A stretch of DNA of 64,000 nt from Erodium maritimum (taxonomy: Eukaryota; Streptophyta; Magnoliopsida; Geraniales; Geraniaceae): assembly GCA_963921825.1 (NCBI GenBank), contig OY997588.1:7392001-7456000 (forward strand), in the 5' to 3' direction. Made by a program: the position numbers and the translations under genes. Positions 41,046 through 53,832 of the stretch are shown in pieces. The first letter of the stretch is position 1. Each line of letters starts with the position of its first letter. Under the pieces are notes generated by a model, which worked only from the letters and a program-made list of their open reading frames with translations, was not told the DNA's origin and ran no database searches.

Positions 41046-41577
41046 AAAATGAATGAATGGCATGATTTTTATATGGAGAAATTTTGAGAAGGATATGGAG
41101 TAGAAAATGGTAGAAATATATTTAAGAATATATGAAATTGGTAAGTAAAAGTAGGTGAAGAGGGATGTTATTTATAAGGGTAAAAATCTAAAATTTGGAA
41201 TGGATGGGGGTAATAAATAAGATGAGACACGAGGTAGCGGCGTATTGGTGTGTTGATTGACCGTTTCTCCTTTAACTCATTGATGTGTTGCATACACGGC
41301 TTAGTTGTTTGCTGCAACAAACTGAGTCAAAATGGCTGCATTGTAACTTGACCATTTTCGTCATTGATTTAGGTGCGTCGTTGCTCCTGCGTCGATCAAA
41401 CAACGTAATATTGCACATACTTTTAGATATCAGAAGGAAACATATATCGCAATGAAACACGAATAACACTTCGTGATCATGTGTGAACAGACAAAAAACA
41501 CGTTTATCTGACTGTTCAATAAGAGACTTTATTCGTTGATCGTTTTACAAAACAAAGTTTGATATTCTCAAAGGTAG
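41046..41577. other. AT-rich spacer
   Basis: No gene or element with readable ends was found between the Harbinger relic and the MITE at 41587. Confidence 0.35.
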
Positions 41578-41586
41578 AAAAAAGAT

Positions 41587-41927
41587 GAGATAATTGTCCA
41601 AAACTACCCTAAAGTTTCGTCCACAAATGAGTTGATGCACAAAGTTTTGTCCACACTGTGTGGCTACCATGAAGTTTTGTCCACGCTTTGTGGGTGCATT
41701 GAAGTTTTGCCCACACTTTTGTGGGTGCATTGAAGTTTTGTCCACGCTTCTATTCTATCCAGGAAGCACTGTCCAGAGGCCCCTGACCATCATTCTGAAC
41801 ACTCCTATTACGTCAAAACTAAAAAAATCGTGGACAAAACTTCAGGTTAGCCACACAACGTGAATAAAACTTTGTGCATCAATTCGTTTGTAGACGAAAC
41901 TTTAGGATATATTTAGACAATTATTCC
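41587..41927. mobile_element. Mutator-type MITE (341 bp) with 9-bp target duplication and internal tandem repeats
   Basis: The ends GAGATAATTGTCCAAA and (complement of the right end) GGAATAATTGTCTAAA form imperfect inverted repeats that continue inward for about 80 bp (both arms contain GTTGATGCACAAAGTTTT-like sequence). A perfect 9-bp duplication AAAAAAGAT flanks it at 41578-41586 and 41928-41936. Inside, about 30-bp units starting AAGTTTTGTCCACRC repeat four times (41643-41750). Open frames here reflect the repeat. The low-complexity duplication slightly lowers confidence. Confidence 0.7.
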
Positions 41928-42532
41928 AAAAAAGATTAATGATAGTGCTCCAGTGAAAAAAGAAAATCCTAATTCCTAAGCTAGTATCAAGAAAATTGCA
42001 AATTCCAAAGGAGTTAAAGAAACAAAAAGAAAACGGGAAAAATAGTGAAATTTCCAAAGTCGAGGGGTAAAAACATGAATATGACTAATTTATAACAAAA
42101 GGGAACACATATTAGGAGTATATCAGAGTGGAAGGATACACCATCTTCGTGTGGAGTTGAGACTCGGGACAACAGAGGTCAAAACGCCGCCGTTTCAGCC
42201 ATCTCTGCTGCTGCCATTGTAGCTGCCTACAAGCTCCGCAGTTCCGCAACTGCAACGGTTAATTTCTCTCCCATTTTCGCATTTGCGAGTTTGCCCTCTC
42301 TCTGATTTTCATCCATAAATTTAATCTTCAGCTCAGGCACCGTCACCTAGGGTTCTTCAGAATTTATTTTTGTGCGCATTTAGCTTAGGATTGAAATTTT
42401 ATTTTGAATAATTTTTTCTGTTAATTTTTTTGCTGCGACTTTACTGCTCATCCTTTGATTTTGCAAAAAAATATTTTGACCTGTATCTGACTGATTTGTT
42501 GTTCTTCTCGTAGCAGCTTGCAATCTGCAATC

Positions 42533-45500
42533 ATGTCTTGGTGCACTATTGAGTCTGATCCTGGTATTTTTTTTGAATAATGAACTCGTGCATTTGAATG
42601 TAATTTTTTGAGGAATCATTAATATGAATCTTTATGTTATAGTTCTGCGATTAATGCTAAATGAAAAATAAAACCTAAGCTTGAATCTGATAGTTACTTC
42701 ATCAGCAACTTTAAATCACTGATGACAATTTATCATACTACTACACACTATGCACATGACTTATAGTTTGGGAGTTCATTGAGATGCTTGATCCGAGATT
42801 ACCCATTATAGTTGCAAGCTAAAAATGTGACGATGCCAAGTTGTGGCCTGTGGGTAAGTGAAAAGGGAAAAAAATGAACTACTCTCTTCTGGCCTTGTCT
42901 ATTTCATGGACATATTCTTAAATTTTGCCAAGATGTGAATTGGCCAGTAAAGGGTATTAGGACACTGTATTGCATATTATCAATCATGTATGTAATGGTT
43001 TCAGTGTAACTTTTTAAAGATGGGTGTGCATGGGAGGAACATCTAACTAACATTTTGTTGGGAAGTAGAGATGCTTTGTGTTTTTCAATCAAAAGCAAGA
43101 AATAGTTTTGGCAAGAGGAATTAATGTTTAGATTGATGGGTGCTGTATTTTTCCAACATGGGAGGGTTGATCATATGATAGACAAACAAATTTTTCCGTG
43201 TTGATGCCTACAGCACATTATACCGGAAGTTACGTGGAGAAAGATAGGATGTAAACCAACTCATGATTTGGGGGACGTGTTTTACTAGACTATATGATGA
43301 CTACATCTAATGAATTAATTATTTGTCCTCTTTGTTAATTATGTATGCTAACATCATCTATATATGCACGTGAATCTGTGTAATGTTTGGATGGGAATCA
43401 TGATAAGATTTTTGATTTCCATTACAGGTGTGTTTACCGAACTTATTCAACAGATGCAAGTAAAAGGAGTGCAGGTGAGTATATAAGATCCGTTACGAGA
43501 TGACTTGTTTCATGTTTTCATGGCTTATGCATGTTGTATTTCGTTATATTATTGGGATAATATCACAAAAGTACACTCTATTTGTCACCTTTCTCACTTA
43601 ACTGCATCGAGTTTTAAATTTTCTCACCAAATTACATTTAACTTTCAATTTTTCTCACTTCACTCTATGTTGATGATAAATGACTAAAAATACCCTTCAT
43701 TAAATTTCAAAATTATGCCACTGCTAAACTAAATTTCCCTAAATTGATGTTGGGGTATTTTTCATTCATTATAAAAATAGAGCAAAGTGAGAAAATGAGA
43801 AAGTTTAGTGTAGTTAGGTGAGAAAATTTGAAAGTCAATGTAGCTGTGTGAGAAATGTGACAAGTTTAGTGTATTTTTGTGAGATTATCCCCACATTATT
43901 TGATATTTGTACTCCTTTGTGAATGTTATAGTCATATATTATACACCTGTAGATGGTAATATGATGATTGGCTTACTCAGTTAACATCTAACCAGAGGGT
44001 ACGTGTTTCACTGGGTGAGTTGTAACACTTTCCATCACATGCTGACAAGAAAGAAAAGAGTAACAGTAGAAGAGTCACCTGTTTTTGTCTTATTGTTGTG
44101 TCTGGGAAGGAGATAAAAAGTTTGATACTTGATTGTTTCTGAATGATATTGTAAACTTGAAAGTTATGATCAAACATCTATAGAGATGGTCTGCAGATGA
44201 AACTCTAACAAGAATATTAAGGTGTATAGCTTCTTCAACTAACGCACACTCCCTCCACTGATCCAAAATCGTCAAGCCATCCCAATTCCCCGTGGACTAA
44301 TTGATATTACCTTAAATTGAAGGGCATATTCCTTTCCTTTACACTTGTCGAAGTCGTATCGTATGGATCTAGAGATGGCAAAGATTACTTTTCATTTAGT
44401 TTGCACTTTGCATTCATGCCATGATAATATAACGTGTTTGTCTGTCTTACTAGGTTGAGGAACTATATTCATTGGACATCGACTCTCTGGACAATCTTAG
44501 GTTGGTTCTTTTAAATTTGTCCTTGAACTGTTTTTCTGCTAAAATGAACTTGATTTCATGGCAGATCTGTATGTTAAAAGTCTTGCTTTCACCTCCAATT
44601 TACAGGCCCATATATGGGTTGATTTTCCTTTTCAAATGGCGTCCCGGGGAGAAAGACGAACGCCTTGTGATTAAAGATCCAAACCCCAACTTGTTCTTCG
44701 CCAGCCAGGTCACTATTAATTACCTATTTATGTTGTCATTAACATTTCTATTTTGCCTCATCGGCTACTGTCATTTCAGGTCATTAACAATGCTTGTGCA
44801 ACTCAAGCAATCTTGTCCATCCTCATGAACAGTCCAGAAATTGACATTGGCCCGGAACTGACAAAGCTGAAAGATTTCACCAAGAACTTCCCACCCGAGC
44901 TCAAAGGCTTGGCGATAAACAACAGTGAAGCCATACGAACGGCCCACAACAGTTTTGCAAGGCCCGAGCCTTTTGTACCCGAGGAACAGAAAGCCGCTGG
45001 CAAGGACGATGACGTGTACCATTTCATCAGCTACTTACCCGTTGACGGGGTTCTGTACGAGCTTGACGGGCTTAAGGAGGGGCCCATTAGCCTTGGGCCC
45101 TGCCCCGACATGGACTGGCTCCAGATGGTGCAACCGGTGATCCAAGAGCGCATAGAGAGGTACTCCAAAAGCGAGATCAGGTTCAATCTCATGGCCATCA
45201 TAAAGAACAGGAAAGAAATGTATACAGCTGAGCTCAAGGAGCTGCAGAAGAGGAGGGAGCGGCTCTTGATGCAACTGGGCCAGGTGCAAGGAGAAAGACA
45301 GAGGGACAGTAGCAGCTATGATGCCCTGAACAAATCTCTTTCAGAAGTAAACTCTGGGATCGAGGGCGTGACTGAGAAGATACTGATAGAGGAGGAGAAG
45401 TTCAGGAAGTGGAGAACCGAGAACATAAGGAGGAAGCACAACTACATACCCTTCTTGTTCAACTTCCTCAAGGTTCTTGCTGAGAAGAAGCAGTTGAAGC

Positions 45501-45544
45501 CTCTCATTGACAAGGCTAGGCAGAAAGCAAATCAACAACCATAG
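42533..45544 (+). CDS. UCH37/UCHL5-like ubiquitin C-terminal hydrolase
   Basis: Five coding exons join in phase: 42533-42563, 43428-43474, 44454-44500, 44606-44708 and 44780-45544 (993 nt, 330 aa, the length I recall for Arabidopsis UCH2). The peptidase C12 domain starts [20 protein letters not shown] and holds the catalytic Cys82 ([10 protein letters not shown]), His157 ([10 protein letters not shown]) and Asp172 ([10 protein letters not shown]). The C-terminal extension (about 230-330) is helical and charged and ends in [20 protein letters not shown], the UCH37-like KEKE/ULD tail that docks on the proteasome or on ASX-type cofactors. Plant relatives UCH1/UCH2 affect shoot architecture and auxin responses. 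A leader intron (about 42258-42516) is inferred from CG|GTTAAT and TAGCAG. Intron 2 carries a MITE. Confidence 0.95.
43554..43891. mobile_element. MITE (338 bp) in intron 2 of the UCH37-like gene
   Basis: The left end GGGATAATATCACAAAAGTA and the complement of the right end GGGATAATCTCACAAAAATA form long inverted repeats extending at least 45 bp (to GTCACNTTTCTCAC). Flanking 9-mers TATATTATT and CACATTATT agree at 7 of 9, consistent with an old Mutator-like duplication. The interior is AT-rich and non-coding. Confidence 0.75.
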
Positions 45545-45970
45545 GTAAAGCATGTTTTTTTTAATCACTGGTTTGGTTTATGCACTCGTTTGTTTGACTG
45601 TACTGGATTTTGCCCTTTCCCTCCCTTTTATTTACGAAAAAACCTGCCTTGCAAATTAGTTGTATCAACATGACAATATTAGTTAAAATGTTGCTCCAGA
45701 TTTGCATGATTGGTCTATTTTAAGCTTATACTGAGGTGTATGATTATGAGTCACGGATGTTAAAAGTGCTAGGCCGATGAGATATTCTCGGTCAACATAG
45801 TTTAAATTAGACTTCACCTTTGGTATAAATATGCACAAACCATGCCTCTGGAGAAGCAAGCAGAACCCTCATCTTCTCCCATTGTTTTTTCTTCTTCCTT
45901 CACCGGAAGGAGAAAAAACGAAGAACAGAAGAAAGTGCTGCCGGAAAGGGGCTCTTGATACAGAACAATA
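45545..45970. promoter_or_regulatory. Spacer with promoter of the SKU5-similar gene
   Basis: The left part should hold the 3' UTR of the UCH37-like gene. TATAAATATGCAC near 45822 lies about 150 bp before the ATG at 45971 and is a reasonable TATA box for the downstream gene, followed by a C/T-rich leader. Confidence 0.5.
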
Positions 45971-48437
45971 ATGGGTGGAGTGATCTTGGCAACACTGTTA
46001 TGGCTCGCTGCGACGGGCGCTCCAGTCGTTAAATGTGAAGATCCTTACATATTCTTCACATGGAACGTTACCTATGGTGTTATCGCTCCCCTCGGTGTCC
46101 CCCAACAGGGAATCCTCATAAACGGTGAGTTTCCAGGGCCAAACATCAACTCCACCACCAACAACAACGTTGTTGTCAATGTTTTCAACAACCTGGACGA
46201 GCCATTTCTGATCCACTGGGCCGGGATCCAGCACCGGAAGAACTCCTGGCACGATGGCCTGCCGGGCACTAACTGTCCCATCATGCCGGGAACCAACTTC
46301 ACCTACCGGTTCCAGGTCAAGGACCAGATTGGAAGCTACATGTACTATCCGTCCCTGAACTTGCACCGGGCCGCCGGGGCCTTCGGCGGGTTTCGGGTCA
46401 ACAGCCGCCCGCTCATTCCCGTGCCTTATCCCGACCCGGAGGACGATTACACGGTGCTGATCGGCGATTGGTATGTGAAGAATCATAAAGATCTCAGGGC
46501 AATGTTGGATAGCGGGAGGGCCCTGGGAAGGCCTGATGGGATCCTGATCAACGGGAAGAGCTCCGGCACCGACGTTCTCTTCACCATGAAGCCTGGTAAG
46601 ACTTATAAGTACAGGATTTGCAATGTTGGGCTCAAGTCCTCGTTGGCCTTCAGGATCCAAGGGCACGCCATGAAGCTCGTGGAGATGGAGGGCTCTCACA
46701 CCGTCCAAAACAGCTACGACTGGCTCGACGTCCACCTCGGACAATGCTACTCCGTCCTCGTCACGGCCGACCAAGCTCCGATGGACTACAAAATGCTGGC
46801 ATCGACCCGATTCCACAAATCCGTCATGTCAACGGCCGTCCTGGTCCGGTACGAGGGTACCAAGGGGGTGTCCGAGGTACCCATTCCGGAGGTTCCGGTG
46901 GGGTGGGGTTGGTCTCTCGACCAATTCCGATCTTTCCGGTGGAACCTGACGGCGAGCGCCGCCAGGCCTAACCCGCAAGGCTCTTACCATTACGGTGAGA
47001 TCGATATCGCCCGGACCATCAAGTTGGTCAACTCTGCGAGTAATGTTGGTGGCAAGCTCAGGTATGCGATCAATGGGGTGTCCCACGTTGACCCGGAGAC
47101 GCCGCTCAAGCTCGCCGAGTACTACGGCGCCGCCGATAAGGTGTTTAAGTACAATGTGATCAGGGACGAGCCGCCGGAGAATGTTGACACCGTGATCCCA
47201 GCCGTTGCACCCAACGTCATGAACCAGACGTTCCGTAGCTTCGTTGAGATCATCTTCGAGAACCACGAGAGGACCATCCAATCGTGGCATCTTGATGGCC
47301 ATTCATTCTTCACCGTGGCGTAAGTACTCGAATTCAGAAATCATTTTTTTTGAAATACAGAAACCAATGTCTAACTTTAGAATCAATTGTTAAGCAAACT
47401 CAAGTAAAAGAATAAACAAAACATTTTTGTATAACATGTTAGTATGTATATTGATTAGGGGGTCAATTACATGTACCAGTATATTGGAATTCAAGACCTC
47501 ACTTGGGTAGAGGTGAAAATCTTGAAGATTTAAGTTAATTTGGTGACCATTTAATAAACATTTTAGGAATAATCGTAAAACTTTGCAGTGAACTATGCTC
47601 GTTTCGCAAAAAAAAATACGGTAAACTTAAAAAAATAAGTCGCAGACACGTGTATACATGAATTTGTAATGCAATTATTTAAAAAAGAGTTGATGTCATG
47701 TAATTGTCGCATAACTGAATTCTGTTAAAGAAAACATACTAACAAAAAAAATATATAATTCACCGTAAACTTTTGCAAAACATGTATAATTCACTGCAGT
47801 TTTGTAGTTATCCCAACATTCTATGCCTGAAATATGATCTAACTTAAAAACTAAAGCCGATCAGACATATTTATCAAGTTGTCCGTATGGTCATCATGAA
47901 ATCCTAATATGACAAATTGAGATGATGCATGCCTGTGAGACTGTCTGGGAAAAAAGACATACAAATGTTTGTTTATAAGAGTACAAGTTCAAGATAAATT
48001 TTGATATTATATTAAAAATTGGTTTGACTCAAAAAAATTAACTTATAGTTGTCGAATCTACAATAATTTTTCTCCTACAAACGTTAAGTTACAAATGAAC
48101 CTAATGGTTGATCATTAACACGTTCCTCATGTGTAGGATCGAGCCGGGGAGGTGGACGCCAGAGAAGAGGGAAAGGTACAACCTGTTGGATGCGGTGAGC
48201 AGGCACACGGTGCAAGTGTTCCCGAAATCTTGGGCAGCAGTGCTGACAACGTTGGACAATGCCGGAATGTGGAACATAAGGTCGGAGATGACTGAGAGGA
48301 GGTACCTTGGACAACAAATGTACATCAGCGTCTTGTCGCCGGAGCGATCCCTCAGAGATGAGTACAACATGCCCGATAACATCCCAATCTGCGGCATCGT
48401 CAAGGCCATGCCCATGCCTCCCCCATACGTTCTGTAA
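45971..48437 (+). CDS. SKU5-similar (SKS) multicopper-oxidase-like protein
   Basis: Two exons, 45971-47319 and 48137-48437, join in phase (1650 nt, 549 aa). A signal peptide (residues 1-22, cut near KCEDP) is followed by three cupredoxin-like domains: DPYIFFTWNVTYG...GVPQQGILINGEFPGP near the N-terminus, DYTVLIGDWYVKNHKDL at about 165, and a C-terminal IIFENHERTIQSWHLDGHSFF region. These are secreted cell-wall/apoplastic glycoproteins (several NxT/NxS sites); SKS members act in root and pollen-tube growth. The usual copper-ligand motifs are altered (IHWAGIQHRKNSWHDG where oxidases have HWHG; YMYYPSLNLHRAAG), so it is probably not an active oxidase. It ends PPPYVL without a clear GPI signal, as in pollen-type SKS proteins. 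Confidence 0.93.
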
Positions 48438-49379
48438 TGATGATCAGGGCTTTGGACTTGGAATTGAAAGTGAAAATGTGCTAAGCAACAATGTTTGTAT
48501 CAATAACCCCTTTCCCATATACACAATAAAATTCTTGTACACTATGTTATGTGTATCTTTTTTATTTGGATTATGTTGTTTGTGATTATCTATCGGGTTG
48601 CTCAAGTTGAAGTTAACACGTACCAACTTCAAGACAAGGACCAGCCCGATATGAGATATGACAAATGAATTAAACAACGTTAACTGTCTAGCACAAGTTG
48701 AAAGTGAATCTGACTTACATACCTTCGAGTGCGTGTCGGTTGAAAAAAAAAAGGAAATCCCGTTCACTTATATCAAGTATAATCAATTCTTAAAAAATCA
48801 AATTTTATCTCAAAATCCATCATGTGTTGAGTGTGAAATAACATAAGTACTCTAATATATATATATTTTTTTTGAAAAAGTATTTTTTAATCATTTCACA
48901 CAACACTATTGGGACTAAAAACCTAAAAAGGTTGTCAAAAAACTGATTTAAACTCAAGGGTAGTTAGTCAAGGTAGATGAACCAAAAATATGAAGATTCA
49001 GAATTTGCTGCAGAATTGGCTTTCCTGTGACACGTTTTCCAAACACATTTTAACACTATCAAAAGAGCATTATTGAAAAAGCAAAGCGGGTTCACACTGT
49101 AGAACTCCAGATTACATATTTTCTCCAACTCGTTTCCTCTCTTATTCCCTATTTGGAATAATTCTTGGATCAACTTTTCTCTAAGGCAGAGAGAGGGAGA
49201 GTCGAATTATTGTCAGACTTGAATAAGATTGGAAGGGGAGAGAAGGGAAGAAAATAATATGACACAGCTCAGCAAGAGCAGAATTGCACCCTGATCAAAC
49301 ACCTATCTCTACCAGAGCAACCATGTTACGGTGCAATGGAATTATTTCTTCCTTAACCAAACCAGAGAATGATTCACAT
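48438..49379. other. Intergenic space between convergent SKS and Pur-alpha
   Basis: AT-rich sequence with no supported gene or bounded element. It should contain the 3' UTRs of both flanking genes. Confidence 0.5.
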
Positions 49380-51937
49380 TCATCTTTGCAGGGGATCCAC
49401 CGTCCTAACATTTGCACCACTCATTCCTTCAAGTCGATCTTTTGTGATCTCTACAAATTGACCCACAATTTCATGGAATTGCTTCAGCCCTGACAATGGG
49501 AGGATGATAGACGACCTGTCAGAACCTGCCACCTATATGGTTTTGATACCATTGCAGAGTGATTAGTTACTTAATTGATAAACCCTAAACCTTCAATTGT
49601 TGTCAAGCAAGGACTTATTTGAATCCCGGGTTATATATATTATATATGTATACATAATAAGAAAGAGGTTGGGCTTGCCTCAGATATCCTTAGAAAGTGA
49701 CCCCTGTTATTGCTTCCAAGATCAAAGAAGAATCTCTTTTGATCAGCTCGGAGAACTTTTGAAACCCCCGCGTTAGCAATTTCTTCTTGTGGAGGCAAAT
49801 CAACTGATCTGTCCACATTCAGGTCCGAGGCTGGGCCAGGTTGACTACTGTGGCCTGATATGAAGCCAGCCCCTACATCATCAGAAAGCCCAACGATACG
49901 TTCTGAAGCCTCGGAGTTTTGCTGAAGCAAAATGCAAAAATGAGTTCCTTAACTACTAGGGTAAATTTGAAGGGAGAAAACTTAAGCATGTCGCATGGGG
50001 ACACCTTATTGGGAAGCATGAAAAGTCTTGATGCTTCATTGATCTCTGCCAAAATGTTTCTGAATGCAGCCCAACCTTCATCACGGGCACTTCCTGCAGG
50101 AACAATGATGGTACTGCGGTTCCTACTAACAGAAGCTTCAGATACCTGAACAAAGGAATCGATCTATTAAAGCAACAAATTTCTGGAGGACAAGTAAAAT
50201 AATTCACATCTTCCAGAAGTTGTCAATCCAAACAAAGGGGTTATTTTATATAATCCTACATTAGAATATCTTATATCACATGGTGGCATAATGCTGCAAA
50301 ATTAGAAATCCTTGTGCAATATGTTTCTAAAATTTGAAATATTTCAGCAAGTAATCTAAAGTCATAGTACCATGAACTTGAAAGAAGAAGACAGATTCAT
50401 TACGCAACCAAAATGTCAGAGAATAAGACACCCCTAGTATGATAATGGGGTGAACTTATATTTTACAATACAGCACAATATTCAGTTCCCAATATCAAAA
50501 TAAGAAAACAGTACGTTGGAGATAAACACAAAACTGTATGTGGATACCTAGAGTCTAATTGTATCATCTTCTTTGCGGTAAATAACAAAACCATATGCTA
50601 TATTACCTCATTCATTACTTTCAGGAAATCAGTATGTTGGAGAGGAAAAGGGCATTTATTCTCCGAAACATGTATAATCTGATTCGATTTAATAACAGCA
50701 CAACTAAAAAAGCATCCAACATTTCCAGTAAAAGATAGACATCTATGCAGTTTCTTAGATAATTATTAAGTCAATTCAGATCAATCTGGTAAATGCTAGT
50801 TCAAGCACATAAAAATATTCATTCAGGGGGGAGAGTTGACTCGAATTGGGCAACTGTAAAAACCATTGAACAAGGTCATTATTCTCAAGCAAGGAATGAA
50901 GCAACCTAAATATAGTGCATTTTTTAGAATATAGAATTACTATATTATAAGGTTATTGTTGTACTTCATACTAAAAAAACTACAAGAATTAAAAGTAGGC
51001 AAATATAGAAAAGTTCATTACTACTCAATCTGTCTCGTGCACACACATTTTCATCTAATCTGCCCCTCTAAATAAAAATCATATTCCTTTTTAGAATGAG
51101 CATTCAATTAAGAATAGAGCGGAAGAGAAAAGGTGGTGGTTGATGTTTCAATGATCAAACAAGAGAAAGGTGGGAAAACTGTAATTCGACATATAATTAA
51201 CGAAAGATCATATGAAAGTGCTCAACTTTTGCACTGTGAACAAGATATCTGAATGAGTCAATTACAAAACCTCCTCACTCACATCACAAACTTAAGTATC
51301 ACCATCGTGATGCATCTCAACTCACATCACCAACTTAACCGCAATCTAAGAAAATTTTACTGAACTAAAACAACTCAACACCCACAAAATAAACTCAATT
51401 TCAAACATTCAAATGAAGTAACATGCATACACCTAAGCATTCATAATGCTGTAAATTAGTCGGATTTAACATTGATGACACATAATTCAGAGACAAATAA
51501 AAAAATTGGTTAAGAGTGATTACCTTCAAAAATCTCCCCCTCCTATTTTCCCCAATGTCGAAGTAAAACACCTACAAGTAGAAACACAAACCAGATTAGC
51601 AACAACATGAACATCAAAACTGAAACAAAAACAGAACAACACCACAAACAGTAACTAAAATCGGAAAAAAAAATGCCTTGGTGTCAAGCTGCAATTCTTT
51701 GCTAAAGACACCCTGATCATCCGAATTGACGTAGTAATTGAAGAGATCCAAAAACCACGAAATGCCGGAGAAGGGGACGATGATGGTGGACCTGGTGGCG
51801 GACGTCTTCTCGGAAACCTTGAGGTAGCGCCCTCGCGGGTTCTCCTTGAGGTCGAAGTAGAACAGCTTGTGCTCCACCTGAAGGGTCCTGCACAGCAGCT
51901 CCACGTCATTCCCTCCGCCGCCGGGATTGCCTTCCAT
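49380..51937 (-). CDS. PURA1: Transcription factor Pur-alpha (PUR repeat protein)
   Basis: Five exons join in phase: 51937-51677, 51571-51524, 50145-50005, 49921-49679 and 49532-49380 (846 nt, 281 aa). Three PUR repeats are visible, each with an FDL/FDIxxNxRGxxLKxSE core: KLFYFDLKENPRGRYLKVSE (about 25-45), VFYFDIGENRRGRFLKVSE (88-106) and RFFFDLGSNNRGHFLRISE (about 214-232). A glycine-rich start (MEGNPGGGG) and the end VRTVDPLQR fit plant Pur-alpha-1. It binds single-stranded purine-rich DNA/RNA; in Arabidopsis it binds telo-box promoters of cell-cycle and translation genes. Introns 1 and 4 use GC donors (AAG|GCATTT and GAG|GCAAGC); conserved sequence and phase leave no good GT alternative. 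Confidence 0.94.
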
Positions 51938-52165
51938 ATCAAGCTAGAACGAAGCAGTTCCACAAAATCGAACCAGCAAAACCCCCAGGAGGCGAGGCCT
52001 GGGGTTCGAGAGAGAGGGAGGATCTGGAGGATAGCGAATTGGGGATTAGGGTTTGGGATGGAGGAGGAGGAAGAAGAAGGATGGCAATGGAGTTGGTCCC
52101 ATACTGAACTGGGTCTGAGAGAGTCCCGAAAGCAACAAGGCACCAAATTGCTTTCAACCAAATAA

Positions 52166-52829
52166 CCGATTTTTACGTTTACTCCTTATTTGCAGTGAAA
52201 TCATTTCCCTTATTGTTTCTACCCCAAACGATCTTTTTTGGGATTTGTGTTTCCTTTTTCCCTTTTCATTATCTCCCTCCACCTTTTAATACCATCTTTT
52301 ATTTATTTCCGAACACAAATTAATTTCAATACAAAAATCGTATCCAACTTAAACTTAAAAATAAGACAATCATTTATAAACTAGTGTTTGAACTAATTTT
52401 TTTTTTAAAATACTTTGAACTATTTTTTGTTGAAATCAGTCTTTGAACTATTAAATAACCATAATTTGATTATGTTATTAATTTCATATGTAACTTTAAG
52501 AAAAAACTATTTGTCAAAAATCACTAAATTAAAAATAAAATCAGTCAAAAAAATTATAGTGTTTCTCGTCTTCTCTCTTCTCAAAAGACAATGAGCCGTT
52601 TAGGGTTCTCATTGTTATCGTCACCAACGGTGGATCACCTCTTCGCCTCTCGGGTCACGATCATCCCCCACAGTACCATCTCCTTGGATGTCTCAGTCCA
52701 CCTCAGATGGGGCCATCTCATGAGGTGGCCATCGTCTGGATGAAACGATCTTGGTGATAGATGGTTCCCGATACTGATACTCACTGGCGGGGCGCCTCTT
52801 CTCCGACGTCTCTAATAACCCGAAAAATC
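52166..52829. other. AT-rich spacer upstream of Pur-alpha
   Basis: The Pur-alpha leader lies at about 51938-52160 and its promoter just beyond. The rest is AT-rich, changing to G+C-richer retroelement-like sequence from about 52570. Confidence 0.4.
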
Positions 52830-53055
52830 TTTGTGGGGTGATGGCGGTGAACTGGAAGGTGAGGAGAATGTAGGTACAATCCCCTAATACGGGAAGTTGC
52901 GGCGTTCTTATTCCCCTCTCGGGAAATTATGGAGGACATCTGTCATCGAGGACCGTGGTTTTTCAATGGCTTCCCACTGTTGTTGATACCTCTCCTTTCA
53001 TGCATGCAATCGAACGCCATCTAGTTCTGGCATAAGATCAACGTCCTACCCATCA
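52830..53055 (+). mobile_element. LINE ORF1 (DUF4283-like) fragment
   Basis: The plus strand encodes FPSREIMEDICHRGPWFFNGFPLLL followed by a stop and FWHKINVLPIKK. The GPWxFNGxxLLL signature is typical of the DUF4283 region of plant LINE ORF1 and related proteins. Upstream similarity may start near 52570. It is interrupted and short, so it is a relic. Confidence 0.5.
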
Positions 53056-53832
53056 AAAAGGAAAAATGACTCATTTCATAAATATACCAACATGAATAGG
53101 TCAGCATTTCGTTCTCCATCTTCTCCAACAACTTCGACACTTTTCACAACGTTCTCTGTATGTTATTATACAACTGTGATGAAGAACGAAGAAGACAACA
53201 AACATCAAGAGAATTCCGAGCATTTTTTGAAAAATAACCAGACATGTGGCTCATACGTAACTTTTTTTAACTACTCACAGACGAAAAAATGGATACAGTA
53301 ACAAATTGGTAAACTTGGATAGGTATTCGTTACTTTTTAAGTTAAGATATACATCTGATAAACGTATAAATTAGAGTAGGCCCGTGTATTTAACCTTAAA
53401 TTTACGATAGTATTCGAGTAAATTAACATCATTACTTTTTTTTTTTTGAGGAAGAACGATCTTATAATATAATTGAAAATTGTGTACAAGAAAGAAATGA
53501 TGAAATGCAACAAATTGAAATAGCAATAGCACTGAAAGTAAACTTGCTCTGTAGAGATCAAGGGTAGTCTGGAGGAGGATATTGCGACAGTGTCTTTTGA
53601 TCACCGATATAACAGCTCCAAACTGATTGGCACGGGTCGAACAACCCAGTGTTATTGAGATTTCCGATTTGACATAAATCGACTCTTTGCTTTTTATGAA
53701 CTCATTAAGCTAAAATGGCCGGGGACAAAGGTTCAAGCTCAAGCCGGGCAGTTTTAGAGTTTCTATCATTTTTACAGGTTCCCGCCATAAATATCAACGC
53801 CGCTTGAAATCCAGAGACCAATTCAGGCTCAA
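53056..53832. other. Spacer upstream of the PPR gene
   Basis: AT-rich, with a T run at 53439-53448 that could be the tail of a minus-strand retroposon (53400-53640), though I could not find a matching duplication. The PPR promoter should lie in 53640-53832. Confidence 0.35.

Noticed and set aside
45998..47302. Several minus-strand and out-of-frame open frames over the SKS exon
   Set aside because: They are shadows of the G+C-rich third positions of the real SKS coding sequence.
49380..49400. Suspected frameshift at the Pur-alpha C-terminus
   Set aside because: Re-reading the complement gives GAT CCC CTG CAA AGA TGA, a normal family-like ending (DPLQR, stop).
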